NCBI RefSeq assembly: GCF_051014685.1
Contig: NC_135049.1
Coordinates: forward strand, 29,963,531 to 30,027,530
Direction of reading: 5' to 3'
Source of the DNA: Ptiloglossa arizonensis
Lineage: Eukaryota > Arthropoda > Insecta > Hymenoptera > Colletidae
Length of the DNA stretch: 64,000 nucleotides
Both the position numbers and the translations under genes were made by a program. This document shows positions 1 to 12,429 of this stretch, piece by piece. The first letter of the stretch is position 1; the number at the start of each line of letters is the position of its first letter. The notes under the pieces were generated by a model. That model made no database searches. It saw only the letters and a list, made by a program, of their open reading frames with translations, and was not told the origin of the DNA.

Positions 1-790
1 CCTTTCGTCCTTCGGTCCTGGTGGAGCACGTGGCGTTACTGCGTCCCCGTGACCCCACCCTCGGTGGATCTCTTCCTCGAGAAGAACTTTCGGACGACCC
101 TCTTCAACGTTTACCACTCCGATAGCTCTCCCTCTACCAAGTGGACCCTCCTCGAAGGGACGCCACCCCGTCGCGATGTGCTTCGTAGCGAAGGGACTCC
201 TCGTATCCGCTCAACACTGGCGCCCGAAGATCCTCGTGTCGCCGCACCGTGGTTCGTTAATTCTTTCCAAGGAGAAAACTCATCGGCTCTTCGATTACGT
301 TGTTCTTCGCTCGATTGTGCCAGAACTGATGACTTTCTCCTCGCGCGGGAAGAATTAACCCTTTCGACTCGAGAGAAGATCCTCGCTCGCCACCCAATTC
401 AGTCTACTATCTTCGATCCGGGAGAACTTGGTGCTTTGGAATTCAAATTGGACATTTAAATATTACGTTCTAGTAGAGTGTGAACACACGTATACGAAGT
501 ATATACAAATGTTACATTTCAGATTAATTTTACGACTTAAAGGATTTTCTCGAGGCGTCGATTTCTCTTAGCAAAGAAGCCTCGAGTGCAAAGGGTTAAC
601 TGATCCTGGTAATGCCACAGGGATTCTAGTTCCTTGTGTCTTCGATTCTGGTTATCTCTGGTGTTTCCAACGCATCGAATTATTCTATCGATTCTTTACC
701 TTTGACAATGCAGCCAGGGAACATTTACTCCAGGTCGAGTGCAAAATTTAGAAATAACAGATGGTTCGATAAAACTTATTGAACAACCTA

Positions 791-919
791 TTGAGTTGTT
801 CGGAAAGTAATTTCGTTTTCCAAAATGAAGAATGTATAATTCAATGAAACGTTTATACACCCTAAGAAAACCGTGTTTCATTTTCACCAAAGAAAATGAA
901 ATGACTCCGAACAACCCAA
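791..919 (-). mobile_element. Mariner-type MITE, copy 1 (129 bp)
   Basis: Imperfect terminal inverted repeats starting TTGAGTTGTTCGGAA on the left and, read on the other strand, TTGGGTTGTTCGGA on the right. They are flanked on both sides by the TA dinucleotide (789-790 and 920-921), the mariner target duplication. The interior carries no usable transposase. A second copy of the same internal structure lies in the opposite orientation at 43393-43523. Confidence 0.8.
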
Positions 920-2322
920 TAGTAATCGCTAAGTAATGTGTTCTAATTTGGAACGAAAAAGATCTCATCTCGTGAGACGATTACTCGCAAAATTCTATTC
1001 GTTGCTCATTCCGTTCCGGGTATCTTTATTTATTCCGTGCGAGGAAGTACGAAACGATTAATTCCGAGTACAACGTTCGAGAGTAACGAAAGTAACGGTA
1101 AGAAAATTTGGGAACAATCGAGACACGGTTCGGTGGTATTACACGTGTCTTATAATTAATATTGCCGAGAATAGAGATTCTCCGAGTACGAGAATTTCGG
1201 AGTTGATTTTTCGTTGTAACGGCATTGTCAATTACCAGACTATGTAATACGGTAACCGAGGAAGAGGCGGTCGATCGATCGACCGGAAGCGGGCTCGTTA
1301 TACCCTGCTGGCCGGTTCGGTAGTCTGGAAGTCATAATTTGTTGATGTTCCAAGCACCCTGGGGAGCCTGGTGTGGCGTGCATGCGCCTTTCGCCGCATA
1401 GGTTTTCCTCGTGGATACCCTGGGCTTTTCTTCCTCGTCGGTGGCAACTGGGAAATCCTGTGGATTCGTTCCGCGCGAGTGCGTCTGGGGTTTATTTTGT
1501 ATCGACATCGTCGGATTTTTTTATACGCGCCCGACCAACGCTGGAAAATTTATCGCTGCTTTTATAGAGCAACAACGCTTACGCGCGGTCATCGTTACAA
1601 ACGATGCTCCGTGTAAAAAGTTCTCGGCCTCGAATTCCTCGAAACAGTGAGTACCTCGGTAAAGAAAAAAAAAGAAACCTGTTACAATTACGTACTCGTC
1701 GAAGAGGTCCCTGTCTAAGTGTACGCGCGAGGGTAGATCCGCGTGTAATAATTTCTCATACCTAGTGTACGTTATCTAAATACAGAATAATCCTCTTTCG
1801 TCGAATTATTATACATTGGAAGTCACTCTGGTATAAAAATTGACACACCGGAGTCAAATACCTTTTCGTGCACCTGGTTTGCTATCTACCGCCTGTAGAG
1901 CCCCCTTTCGAAGAATCGAAAAAGTCTGGACAATGTATCGGTGAGAAAAAAACTATAAATATTATCTGTTCGTCTGGATGAAGCAAGGTTCGCGCGTCAG
2001 CGTAAAGAGAAAGCAAACGCGAACTCGGTAGCGGAGCCACGATACCCGACCCTGATCGTAAACGCGTAATCGATCCGACGATCGCGGGCGAAGGTCTGTA
2101 GCGCATCGGTGACATAATCCCGTGCACCTAATCACGACCGTCCACGAATATTTCTATCCCGTTCACGCGAGACGTGGACCACGTTGGTCGCGAGTTTGCG
2201 TTCAATTGACGAGAGGAATCCAACGACGTGCAACGAACGTGGTCGGTGGTACGCCGCGTGTGAACGTCGCTTAACGCGCTCGAGCACGGTCGGTGATCGT
2301 AGCGTTGATGGTTTTTGATTGG

Positions 2323-2338
2323 CCGGAAGTGACGTCAC
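2323..2338 (+). promoter_or_regulatory. ETS/CRE composite site with adjacent CCAAT box
   Basis: CCGGAAGTGACGTCAC joins an ETS core (CCGGAAGT) to a full palindromic CRE (TGACGTCA). An inverted CCAAT box (ATTGG) lies immediately 5' at 2318-2322. This arrangement is characteristic of CpG-rich promoters. No transcript start or first exon could be assigned. Confidence 0.4.
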
Positions 2339-2470
2339 GACACGCACCGCGACTCGGCGCATTAATCCGGCACTGTATCTTCGTTCGAGCGTCGTTGGCC
2401 AGCGAACGCGGTGTTTACTTTCGCGACGGGGTCGGTCGTGTTTCTCGTTGCGAGATCCTCTCGTTCCTCG

Positions 2471-2471
2471 A

Positions 2472-2502
<31 letters not shown>

Positions 2503-2506
2503 GTCG
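2471..2506 (+). repeat. (GTC)n microsatellite
   Basis: Twelve GTC/GTT triplets. It accounts for the arginine run in the minus-strand open frame over it. Confidence 0.95.
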
Positions 2507-2729
2507 CCCTGTTTTCGTGTCGCTACTCCCTCGGTCCGTGGGTTTCACGTCGCTTTTGATCGCGACCAATTGCGTTTAATCCCGGCGAGCGATGCGCAAA
2601 CGCCCCGCTCCGCACCGAGATGAAAGGTATTTCGTAATGCGTGGCCCGCGGCTGCCAGCGGCATTCAGCTCCGGGATTTTATGAATTAAGGTTGTTCAAC
2701 TTTGGACAGAGGCTTTTGTCGAGTCGGAT

Positions 2730-3680
2730 CGAACCGAGGTTCGGTTGATGGACGAGGTCGTAGCCGCTTTGAAGGTAACTTGGACGAAAGAATCGCTGAA
2801 CAGAACTTCGATACTCGAGGGTAAAGTAGGTTTGGGAATCTCGAGTGTTTTGGGAAATATCTTCAAAGATTGCGTGAAAAATTTAGATCGAGCTTGTAGT
2901 CGCTTTGAAGATAACCTGGACGAAAGAATCGGTAGACAGGACGTGGATACTCGAGAGAAAAGTAGGTTTGGGATGTCAAGTGTTTTGGAAAATATCTTCA
3001 AAGATTGCGTTAACGATTTAGATCGAGCTCGTCGCTTTCAAGATAATCTGGACCAAAGAATCGGTAGACAGGACTTGAATACTCGAGAGTAAAGCAGATT
3101 TGGGAATCTCGAGTGTTTTGGGAAATCTCTTCAAAGATTGTATAAAAAATTTAGATCGAGCTTGTAGTCGCTTTGAAGATAACCTGGACAAAGGAATCGA
3201 GACAGGACTTGGACACTCGAAAAATTTAGATCGAGATTCCAGTCGCTTCGAAGTTAATCTTTCACAGAGCTTCGATACTCGAGAGTAAAATAGGTTCGGG
3301 AATCTCGAGTGTTTTGGGAAATATTTTCAAAGACAGCGTGAAAAATTTAGATCGAGATTCTAGTCGCCTCGAAGTTAATCTTTGATAGGAGTTCGATACT
3401 CGAGAGTAAAGTGGGTTTGGAAAATATTTTCAAAGGTGTCGTTTTAAAAATTTAGGTCCAGTAGTCGCTTCGAAGTTAACCTGGACGAAGAAATCGATAG
3501 ACAGGACTTGGATACTCGAGGCTAAAGTAGTTCGAAGTGTCTCGAGGGTTTTGGAAATTTGAAATATTTCCAAAGCTCCCGTTAAAAATTTAGGACGATT
3601 TCGAATCGCTTTATAAATAACTCGACCGATGGAATCTCGGTTACTCGAGACCGAAGTATGTCAGAGGGTCTCGAGTATTT
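2730..3680 (+). repeat. Tandem array, ~135-bp monomer shrinking to ~116 bp, about 7 copies
   Basis: The landmark ATACTCGAG recurs at 2811, 2947, 3079, 3275, 3396 and 3512. Each copy carries TCGAGTGTTTTGGGAAAT and AAATTTAGATCGAG segments. Spacing falls from 136 and 132 to 121 and 116, and similarity decays to the right. Some copies keep long open frames (2745-3092 and 3100-3288), but these follow the repeat and are not taken as genes. Confidence 0.9.
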
Positions 3681-4329
3681 TGGAAATTTAAAATACCTCG
3701 AAAGTGAAATTGAAAATTCGGATCGATTTCAAGAGTTTCCAGACTACGGAGAGTTCGCAAGACGCGACGTTCATCTCGATATCTCGAAATAGTTCCGTTT
3801 AAAGCGAACGGAGTGAAATGTTCGCGGATATTTAAATAGAAAGGTAAACGCGTTGGTAAAAATTGCACTGCGGAGGATGGCACTTTGCAGATCTCGCGAT
3901 GGGTTCTGAATTGCCTCTTCTGCCAAATGCACACTTTCGAGCATCTCGTTGCAAAAACGTGTCCACGTTTTCGTAAGACCGAGGAGGTCCTAAGTAACGT
4001 TCCTTCCGGACACTTCGGCCCGGGGGTATTTGGACCTAGACTTATTTATACAGGATGACGACACTTTGAGCTATCTTCCCTGAACCAACATCGTTCCAGC
4101 TTCGCCATTGTTATTTCGCGAGACTGCAGCAGTTCGTAATAGAAAATGGAAGCAGAAATAAACAGCAGGATCTCGTCGATTAATGGTAATAGTGACGGGG
4201 CTGTTATCGCCCCGGACTTAACCGAGGGTTAGGTGTTGTCGTCGCGAGGGATATGTAAATGCAAGATTAGAAGTATTATCGGAAGTAACGATTCTAGTAT
4301 CGGTCGATTCTGGTGTCGGGGCGATACTA

Positions 4330-4600
4330 GTACCGATGTCGACGATGCAAATGCGCGTCGATAGTATCGTCGATGCTACTACCGTACAGTGGTGCTCACC
4401 ATCTACGAAGAATGAAAAAAAAAATAGACAAAAATCGACCGTGCCAATACGAATCGATAGTATCGTTACCGCGCAGTGGTGCTCAAGATCCACAAAGGAA
4501 GTCGACCCGATAAAGCTACAAAAATGATCGATGCTAATACGCGTTGATACCATCGTTGGAGCCACCATCGTACAGTGGTGCTCACGAGGGAATCCGAGTT
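4330..4600 (+). repeat. Tandem repeat, ~86-100 bp, 3 copies
   Basis: CAGTGGTGCTCA recurs at 4387, 4473 and 4573, each preceded by a TCGATAGTATCG-like or TTGATACCATCG segment. Confidence 0.8.
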
Positions 4601-4989
4601 CACTCGATGATCCTACGAGAAAGTAACTATTCGGAAGGTGCGATCGGTGGACCGAAACAATCGGATGTTCAAGTATCAGACCACCGCTGTACGGTTACGA
4701 GACGAAGTTGAATCGAACAACGGTGCGCGACACAGTTAATAAATTATGGCAGGAAGCGCAGCGCGGTAGTCTCGCTGATTTTATGCCCCTTCCGCCCGCG
4801 CGTTTTACGCCGCCGCTCGCACGGAACGCTCGTTACGGCCTGCCACGCGTTACTTAGCCTCGATAGAGCCGTATTATTTCGCACATCGTAAAGGTCGACG
4901 TAGAAGGTACCTACCTAGATGCTTCGTCGCGCGTCCGCGAACGAGAACATTTTCAATTACTATCAGGACTTCACGATCACCCCTCTGCG

Positions 4990-5480
4990 CGTTTCCAGAT
5001 CCGACAAGCGGAACATTAAAACCGGTCAAAAATCTCGATATTCGATACAATTCGACCGTGATTCGTGACCCGGACGATCGAGACTCCATCGTTGAAAATT
5101 CATCCGAAAAACTCGACCCAAAGCCCGCAGCTCCGGGTTTCTGATAAATCCGTTACCCCCAGTTGTTAATATTAAGCGCAGTTTGACCGTGACTTTACGA
5201 TCGCTAATTGCGTGCTTCAAGAGCAACGCGCGCGCAGGAAATTTTATCCAAATAGCCGATCGAAAGTCTGCAGCCACGTATTCGTATAAATATATTTCCC
5301 TATTGTTAATATTTAAAACGGTCTGACCGTGACTCTACGATCGCCCGGTTGCGTGCTCGTGGCGCGCGCACGTGATCGCGAACGATCGACGCTCCGAAAC
5401 CGTGCACGAGAAATTTTCAACTAAACGATCGAAATGTTCCTGCGAATATTCCAGCCGGTCTGACCCAGCCATGGATATTT
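4990..5480 (+). repeat. Tandem repeat, ~131-140 bp, 3 diverged copies
   Basis: GACCGTGA recurs at 5054, 5185 and 5325, followed by ACGATCG and, further on, a GAAAATT/GAAATTTT segment. Copies are strongly diverged. Confidence 0.65.
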
Positions 5481-6079
5481 TCATTGTCGAGTGCGCAACA
5501 AATGGAAGAAAAAAAAAGAAACGGTTCCGATCCTGCGCGATGCATCGTGTATCCCGAACCTGTTGACTGCGGGTAGACGAGTTAACTCAATTAGCATCGC
5601 ATTACGCGATTGCCTCGGCAGTTTACGGGCTCGCAATTCTGGCTTCATCATTAGCCTCTTTCGTTGGAGGACGACAGATTTACGAGCGGCGTCGACCACT
5701 CCATCAACTTCCGTCGAAATCGCCACCCACTCCCGTCGCGGTAGACACTCCTCGAAATGGCGAACCAGGGGAGAGGAACTACGTCGTCGCGTCCGCGGAA
5801 ACTTTCAACCTGGACTGTCGTTAACGGGTATCGCGGTGTTTTCAACCGGTGGTGAAATCGCTCGGTTTCCGTGCAACCAGAGAACGAAACTCGTCCGCTT
5901 CTCGAGCACGTGACAACGCACGGAACGAACCGGCCCGATCTCGACTCGGCGTGGGTCTGCTCCGACCCACGCTCGCGCGGGATCTCCTCGCCTGGAGACT
6001 TCACCCTTTCGTTACGATCACCACAATCTCCTCTGTGTATTTGCTCTAAAATTGTGGTACTTGGATTCAAGTTTATTGA

Positions 6080-6590
6080 CAAATGACAAATATCTTCGAA
6101 GAAAAGTTTTTTTTATCGAAATTACTACAAAGTAGCTTTTCTAGGGTCAAGGTGTAAAGCGTAAACGCAATGTGTGCATTTTTTACGAAGAATTTCGTTC
6201 AGTAGGAGTGCTCTAGGAGAGAGAACTGCTGTACCAGAGAGGTTAGGTTTGAGTTAGTACAAATATCTTCGAAAAAAAGTGTTTTCCTCAAAATGACTAC
6301 AAAAGTAGCTTCTCTAGGGTCAAAGCGTAACCTTGAACACAATGTGTGCATTCTTGACGTAGAATTTCATCCAGCAGTAGTGTCCTAAGAGGAACAACCC
6401 TTGCACCAAAAAGGTTAGGTTCGACTCGGTACAAATATCTCCGAAGGATCGCTGCGGAAGCACTTTCCCAGGGACAAGACCCAAAGCTACGCGTAATATG
6501 AACATTGTGTACACTTTTCCACCTCGTTTAACGAGAATGTTCCAGGGTGAGGATCAACGAGGTTAGGTCAGGTTGAGTCGAGAACCGTTT
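6080..6590 (+). repeat. Tandem repeat, ~172 bp, 3 copies
   Basis: CAAATATCTTCGAA (CCGAA in the last copy) recurs at 6087, 6260 and 6432. Copies share AGTAGCTT(C/T)TCTAGGGTCAA, AATGTGTGCATT and GAGGTTAGGTT segments. Confidence 0.9.
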
Positions 6591-7319
6591 ATTTACGTAG
6601 AACCGTTTACGCGAACCCGAACGACAAAAATAGAAAAAAAAGAAAAGAAAAAGGTAGAGTCCGTCCTAGAGCGACCCAAGTCGCCGTAATTCGCTAGAAG
6701 CGTCGGTTAATGAACAGCTCGCGATGACGCGGTTCCTTCGTGGCGGAAATCGCGCGAGGAGATCCAGAGATCGCGAATCTAATTCCGAGCGGCGGTTTTA
6801 ACGAACGTCTCGAGCGTTTACGAGCAGCCACGGGTAAAGCAGCAAACGAAGACTCGACGATCGAATCCGACGTTTCGCGCTAAAAATAATCAGCCCTGTG
6901 TGTCTCTCTCGCCCGTAATTAAATTCGCCCCGAGTCGAGAACGCGTAAATCTCGGCGCGCACCCGCCTGCGCAGCATCCGCGACATTTCGCGTCCGCGGC
7001 GTTTACGAGCTCGTATATACGGGTGTTAAAACGCGTGTAATCCGGAGCGGGGGTCTTTGTTGCTCGAGGCGTCGTTGCTTTTTGGCGCCAGAAGAATCCT
7101 CGAATTCGAGAAAACACGCGATTCCGACGAAACAACGAGCTTGTAACGGGACAGTGGGTCTCGTTGGATGCACAGGTGACACGGTGTCGAAAAGTTTACT
7201 ATGGAGAACGAGAAGACGATTGTTCGGATCGTCGAGTTTTCAACGACTCTAGTTTTCGTTAAATTAATGTACTCGGGACACGAGAGAAATCCAGGACAGT
7301 GTATTTTTGAGATAAATAT

Positions 7320-7720
7320 TCCAAAGAGAGGTTTCTTCCTGAAGCTTCCCACGTGGGTGTATTTATCGTTAAAAAATATACAATTTCCTTGTATACACTT
7401 TTCGTCTAGCCTTGATCGCTTCCGAGATACCAACCAAAGTTACGCTCTCGGAACCTTAGAGTCTTGGAAACGAATTTTCAATACAAGCAAGTTTTTCGAA
7501 GAATTGCCCGCGTGGTCCATTCGGTCGTATGAAAATACATGATTCTCTCGCGCGAACTTTCCCCTCGGATCCAATAGTTTCCAAGACACGGACGGAAGTT
7601 CTAACCCCCGAACCTCGAGGTAGTAGACGCGCGTGAACGATAAAATTTTTCCAAAAAAGCCACGTGTCCATATTCGTCGTAAGAAAATACACAATTTCCA
7701 CGAATAAACTTCCCTCCTAA
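7320..7720 (+). repeat. Tandem repeat, ~155 bp, 3 diverged copies
   Basis: A (C/G)CGTGG...CGT(A/T)(A/T)GAAAATACA block recurs near 7350, 7509 and 7662. Similarity outside this block is weak. Confidence 0.55.
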
Positions 7721-7967
7721 ATCCTAAATCGAAGTTCCCATCTAAAGCTTAAACGTACATTCTCCCTTCCGGAGATCCGTCGCGAGAAATACTTGAAATT
7801 ACTTGGAATCGGAGAGTCTCGTAAGAATCTCGGTTATCGTTTCTCGTTCGTAGTCCCGTGTCGAGGAAACTACTCGTGGCGTGCTCCCACGCGAAGATTA
7901 ACCTTCGAAACCCTCCGAACAGCGTGGTTCGAGAGTCCGTGGAACTCTCGGTACCGTTTCCGTTCGG

Positions 7968-8000
7968 TTTGGTTTGGTTCGGTTCGGTTCGGTTCGTACG
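7968..8000 (+). repeat. (GGTTC)n microsatellite
   Basis: GGTTT and GGTTC pentamers repeat about six times just upstream of the GC-rich stretch at 8.04 kb. Confidence 0.85.
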
Positions 8001-8081
8001 ATCTCGTCGAACGACCCAGATCGTCGCCGCGAAAAATCGCATTGGCGTAGCCTGGCTGCGCGTCGCGATAGCTGCGAGAAC

Positions 8082-8091
8082 GCGCATGCGC
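8082..8091. promoter_or_regulatory. NRF-1/Ewg-type palindrome in a GC-rich stretch
   Basis: A perfect GCGCATGCGC palindrome lies inside the most GC-rich part of the 5' tract (about 8040-8300). It is followed 15 bases later by an ATG-containing CCAAAATGTTCGG segment. In insects this palindrome is the binding site of the NRF-1 orthologue Ewg, often at promoters. This is a candidate alternative promoter only. Confidence 0.35.
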
Positions 8092-9373
8092 CGACTACGG
8101 CCAAAATGTTCGGTGGCGCTGCAACACCCGAGCCAGGAGGTTTTTGTGTCCGGCGCGCGCACGCTAGCGGCACGGGGTACGGGGAGGGGGATACGGGACC
8201 GGGCGATTTGGAGGTTAGGGTCGCAATACGGGCGGAACGAGGCTGGGGGACGCTCTCCCGAGGCCTCCGCGAGGTACCCCTCCCGTAACGGTAGCCACGC
8301 TCGGAGAGTCAGGCCTTTGTAGCGAGAGGATGATGGCACCGTGCCAAAATCGCTCGCCGAGATATTCCCCCTCGTAGTCACCGCGTCCCTACTAGCGGAC
8401 CTGCGAAAACGAGCCCCGAGACCCACGTTCCATTTATTGTCCGCGTAGAAAACGTACGACGCCGACGCGGCCGCAAGCCGAAATAATCGAAGGACGACTC
8501 GCGCGCGGAAAGGTCATGGATGCCTATCTTTCTCTGGCTCGGCTCGAGATAGAGAAATTCGCCGACGACGGTCTCCACGCTAACGCCCCGCGGCCCGGAC
8601 CGGGCCCCATTCGGGGACCGTTTTAACCCGTTTATAATGAACAACGTAACGCTTCGGACCTGGTAGCTTACCTGCTGGAACGTTAGAGACGAGAAGGGTT
8701 CTCGTGCTCTGATTTTCGATGAAAGCACGACGCGAGAGAATTGCAGTTTTTAAAGGTGGGAATTGTTCGGGGTTTATCGTCGTACTTGAAAATGGCGATG
8801 CTTAAGGCTTGTACAGGGTGGTGAGTTGGAGGTCTGTGGAATTATTAGAAAAACGAGTCGTTCGATTCATTGTTGTTGAGGTATAGTCCAGGTGATTACA
8901 ATTTTTGGAGAGTATAATTTTGATGTGTTTTTATACTTGTAATAAGTTTTTACAGTGAACGATATTTTTATATTTAAATTTACTCTATGGTTACGGTACG
9001 CGATGATCTCAATGGTTAGATTCACGAACGACGGTGTCAGAGTTCAGAAAGTACACCACTTCGAATAGGTTAATGTTTTTCACGATTGTATCGATTTTCC
9101 ACAGTCACCGAAAGTGTTTCCGACCAAGAATTCTCGAATTTCGCGCCTCCCTTCGAACAATGCTCCTTAATCCCCCCTGGACAGACATAAGCTAAACTTG
9201 GATACGGTTCAAGAACGATCGAGACTCGTAGGCAAATATCCAGGGAACATTAACGGGAAAATCCGCGAGGGGGGGACTTCCGAAAAAATAACTCCCTCTT
9301 TCGTTGTAGCACGAATACAATAATCCGCAAGAGAGAGCATGCGGGAGAAATAGATACCAAGGTCGCTAATAGA

Positions 9374-9845
9374 GTTGCAATTAAGTGCATCATCGATTGC
9401 ATAAAAACATTGCAGTCCTGTTTCTTTGTGAACACAAAGTGCTCTGAAAGTTTAAATCGTCCTGTATGTACACACGCAACGTTATTTATGAAACAAATTC
9501 AACGAGAACAAATTTCACATACCATTGTATGCAGTTAGGTACATCATCGATTGCACCAAGACATTGCAGTTCTATTTTTTTGCGAACACGAAGTGCTCCG
9601 AAAGTTTAAATCGTCTTGTACGTACACACGTAGCGTTATCTATGAAACAAATTCAACGAACAAATTTCACATACTATTGTATGCAGTTAGGTGCATCATC
9701 GATTGCATCAAGACATTGCAGTTCTATTTTTTTGCGAACACGAAGCGCTCCGAAAGTTTAAATCGCGCCGTACGTACGCATGTAGCGTTATTTGTGAAAA
9801 AAAATTGGATGAAAAAATTTCAGATATTATTGTATCGCGGTTGCG
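9374..9845 (+). repeat. Tandem repeat, ~153 bp, 3 copies
   Basis: CATCATCGATTGCA recurs at 9388, 9542 and 9694. The intervening sequence, including GAAAGTTTAAATCG and ATGCAGTTAGGT, is highly similar, so the array looks young. Confidence 0.93.
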
Positions 9846-10354
9846 AAATTTCCACCGTTTTCACGGATAAGGCAGGGCAGAGTATGGGAGCCGAGAGAGT
9901 AGGTCATCTCTCCTGGAGAGGTAACTTTTCTCCAGGAGTAGCGAGCGGGCGAAGGCGAAGCTCGGATATCGAATTTCGTGCAACGAATACCGCGGAGCGG
10001 TTATAGCAAAATTTTCTTTGTTATTTCTTCGATTCGGAGCCGACGACGCGTTAAACGTATTCGCGGAACGGTCGTCCTCTGCGTCATCGTTTCTCACAGG
10101 AGATACGAATTCATCTCTCTGTTTCTCTCGGTAATACGATTCGTAATTATCGAATTTCTCGCGGGGTGTGTTAACGCGATCGCGTAGGAAACTTTTCAAC
10201 GGCTTCTGATTTATGTATAAAGAAACCGTGCAGAGTTTATCGAGAGAGGATCTCGAACTGTTTACCCGATGTAAAGTAGGTTGGATGAATTACGGGTGAA
10301 ATTCAACCGAATGCATAAATGCATCGCGAGAAATAAAAACGTAACGCTGGATGG

Positions 10355-10415
10355 TATTACTATTATTATTATTATTGTTATTATTATTATTATTCTCATT
10401 ATTATTATTATTAAT
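10355..10415 (+). repeat. (ATT)n microsatellite
   Basis: An interrupted run of about 19 ATT triplets. Confidence 0.95.
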
Positions 10416-12429
10416 AGCGGGTGGGACTTTTTGGCACAATTACACGCGAATGGATCGAATGGAAATTCTGTTACGGTATAGTAAATTTCAGTAGCGACGA
10501 ATCCGATAATTAATTCGAATGCAGTCCGGCAGAGCGGAATCCACGGGATTCGCGTGCACATCGAACGCGCACCGATGATGGAAACGGCTCGAGTGTCCGC
10601 TGAACCTTGATATTACTTTGTAAACGTAGTTATCGTCCAGGAACAGAGAGTACATTTTTCTCCGGTGAGATACGTTATCGATAAGTGGTGGAATGCTTTA
10701 AATATTGAAGAGCCGGGGGATAAAGCTCCGGTAAAGGTCATGGTTGCGAGCGTAGGCGCGTGGTACGCGTACCGGTTGGGGCGGTGAGAGAGGAATTTTT
10801 AAAAAACGGTGAAAAAGGAAAGAGAAAGGGAACGAAGAAATAAAGAAGAAGGAAAGAAGAAAGGAAACGCAAATTTCCTTCTGGTATCGCGTCGCTCGAT
10901 AAATTGTTTCGCGTACAACGCGGTGCGAATTATTTACGAACGGAACGAAGTTTCGAGATCCAGCGGTGAACGCAGTTTACCACGCCGGCACAAAAGCCAC
11001 CGGCTTCGTTAATTTCCGAGAACAAAAGAAACTCGGTCGGATGCGTCGCGCTAGCAACGTTCCCTATTATTCATATCGGCGTTGTTTAAACAGGCGAGTG
11101 TTTATCGTCGCGCTCGAGCTCGCTTGAACTTCGAAGCGTTTTTCGACCGGAAGCTCACAAAGGGCATTACGAGGTAAGCCGTCGTCTTTGGACGCTGGAA
11201 CCTTTTGTGCCGCGGCGAACGCGAATGTAACATTTCCGAACCGAGCGACGCCGACGTCCATTGTTTTCCAACGTTCGAACGAAGACAGAGGATACGCGGG
11301 CAAAGAAACCAGCGGCCGACTACGCGCCACCCTGGTTGGTGGCCTACCTCTTCCAGTTTCGATATCGCGGATCGAGTCTCGATCTCGTTCCGCAATCCTT
11401 GGAGATAATTTCCATCTCCATTGTCCCCTTTTTACTTTATTCTACCATCGACGAATAATCCGCTTTGGTACACAGATACGTTTCTCAACGCACACGAACA
11501 ACCGGTAACAATATTTTTACCAATAGCAAAAGTATCCATCAAATTCGGACAAATTTTCACCATCGTTAATATTCGATACATTTTTCCGTAGTTATCCACC
11601 AAATGTTTATCCACATCCTTCGAGTAAGCTACGATTTCAAGATTAGTTTTTCGGTATTCGATAAAAGTCTTCCCCCCTTAAATGCATCCAACCGGGTACC
11701 TTCGTGAAATATGCATCGATATTAGAGAAACCGGAGATTGTCCGACATTCCGTAAGAATTAATTTTTTCTTCTCCCGTTGGACGAACGTTATTAACCGAG
11801 CAACGCTCGGCAGCCCTCCTCGGCGGCGTTTAAAGATCGTTTTCAGAGTTTCTCGTCGTTTTTTGCGCGGGGAGATCGAATTTTTTTGCGCGCGCGCGAC
11901 CAGCGTAAGAGCGAGCGGCGTGGCGCGCGCGTCTCATCGACGAAATTAGATCGGGACCGTCGTCGCCGGGAACGAAATTCTTTTCGCGAGCAATTCCCCG
12001 CCGGGCAGCTCCCGGGGATCTTATTCGCGTGGCAAATTGCAGGTATAACCGATATTCCATCCCGCGACGCCATTCGAATCCCCCTTTATCGAGGAAACGC
12101 CTTTATTTCCTTCATTTACGAATTTCCCGCGAGCGATCATTTCGTTTCCCCTATGCGCTTTCGTTTATTTACGCGGAAACGTTTCTCACTCCGAGAATTA
12201 TCACGTCGAGGTGAATTTTCTTTTTTTTTTTCTCTGACAGTGTGCACAAATTTTATGTACGCTCCATTACGTTCTTACGATAGTATCGGTGGATGATAGA
12301 AATGAATATATTTTATAATTGATTGAAAAGAATGTAGTATAAGGATGTATGGAGAGGTGTGTATATAATTGCACGTGTAAAATTACAAAGTAATCTTTTT
12401 ATCCAAAGACTCGACTTTCTCCTTACTCG

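Noticed and set aside
49..459. 136-codon + strand frame at the left edge
   Set aside because: It has a non-ATG start, no recognisable domain and unremarkable codon use.
1268..1285. 18-bp palindrome built of GATCGATC
   Set aside because: GATCGA runs are common throughout this genome segment, and this length is not exceptional.
2132..2569. 145-codon minus-strand frame with a long arginine run
   Set aside because: The run is the translation of a GTC microsatellite, and there is no domain on either side.
2745..3288. Consecutive + strand frames with repeated NLDRACSRFEDNLD-like peptides
   Set aside because: They are produced by the ~135-bp tandem array. Later units break the frame and the monomer length is not a stable multiple of three.
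7749..8426. 225-codon minus-strand frame
   Set aside because: It lies in the most GC-rich stretch, where stops are rare, overlaps several equally open frames on the other strand, and shows no known motif.
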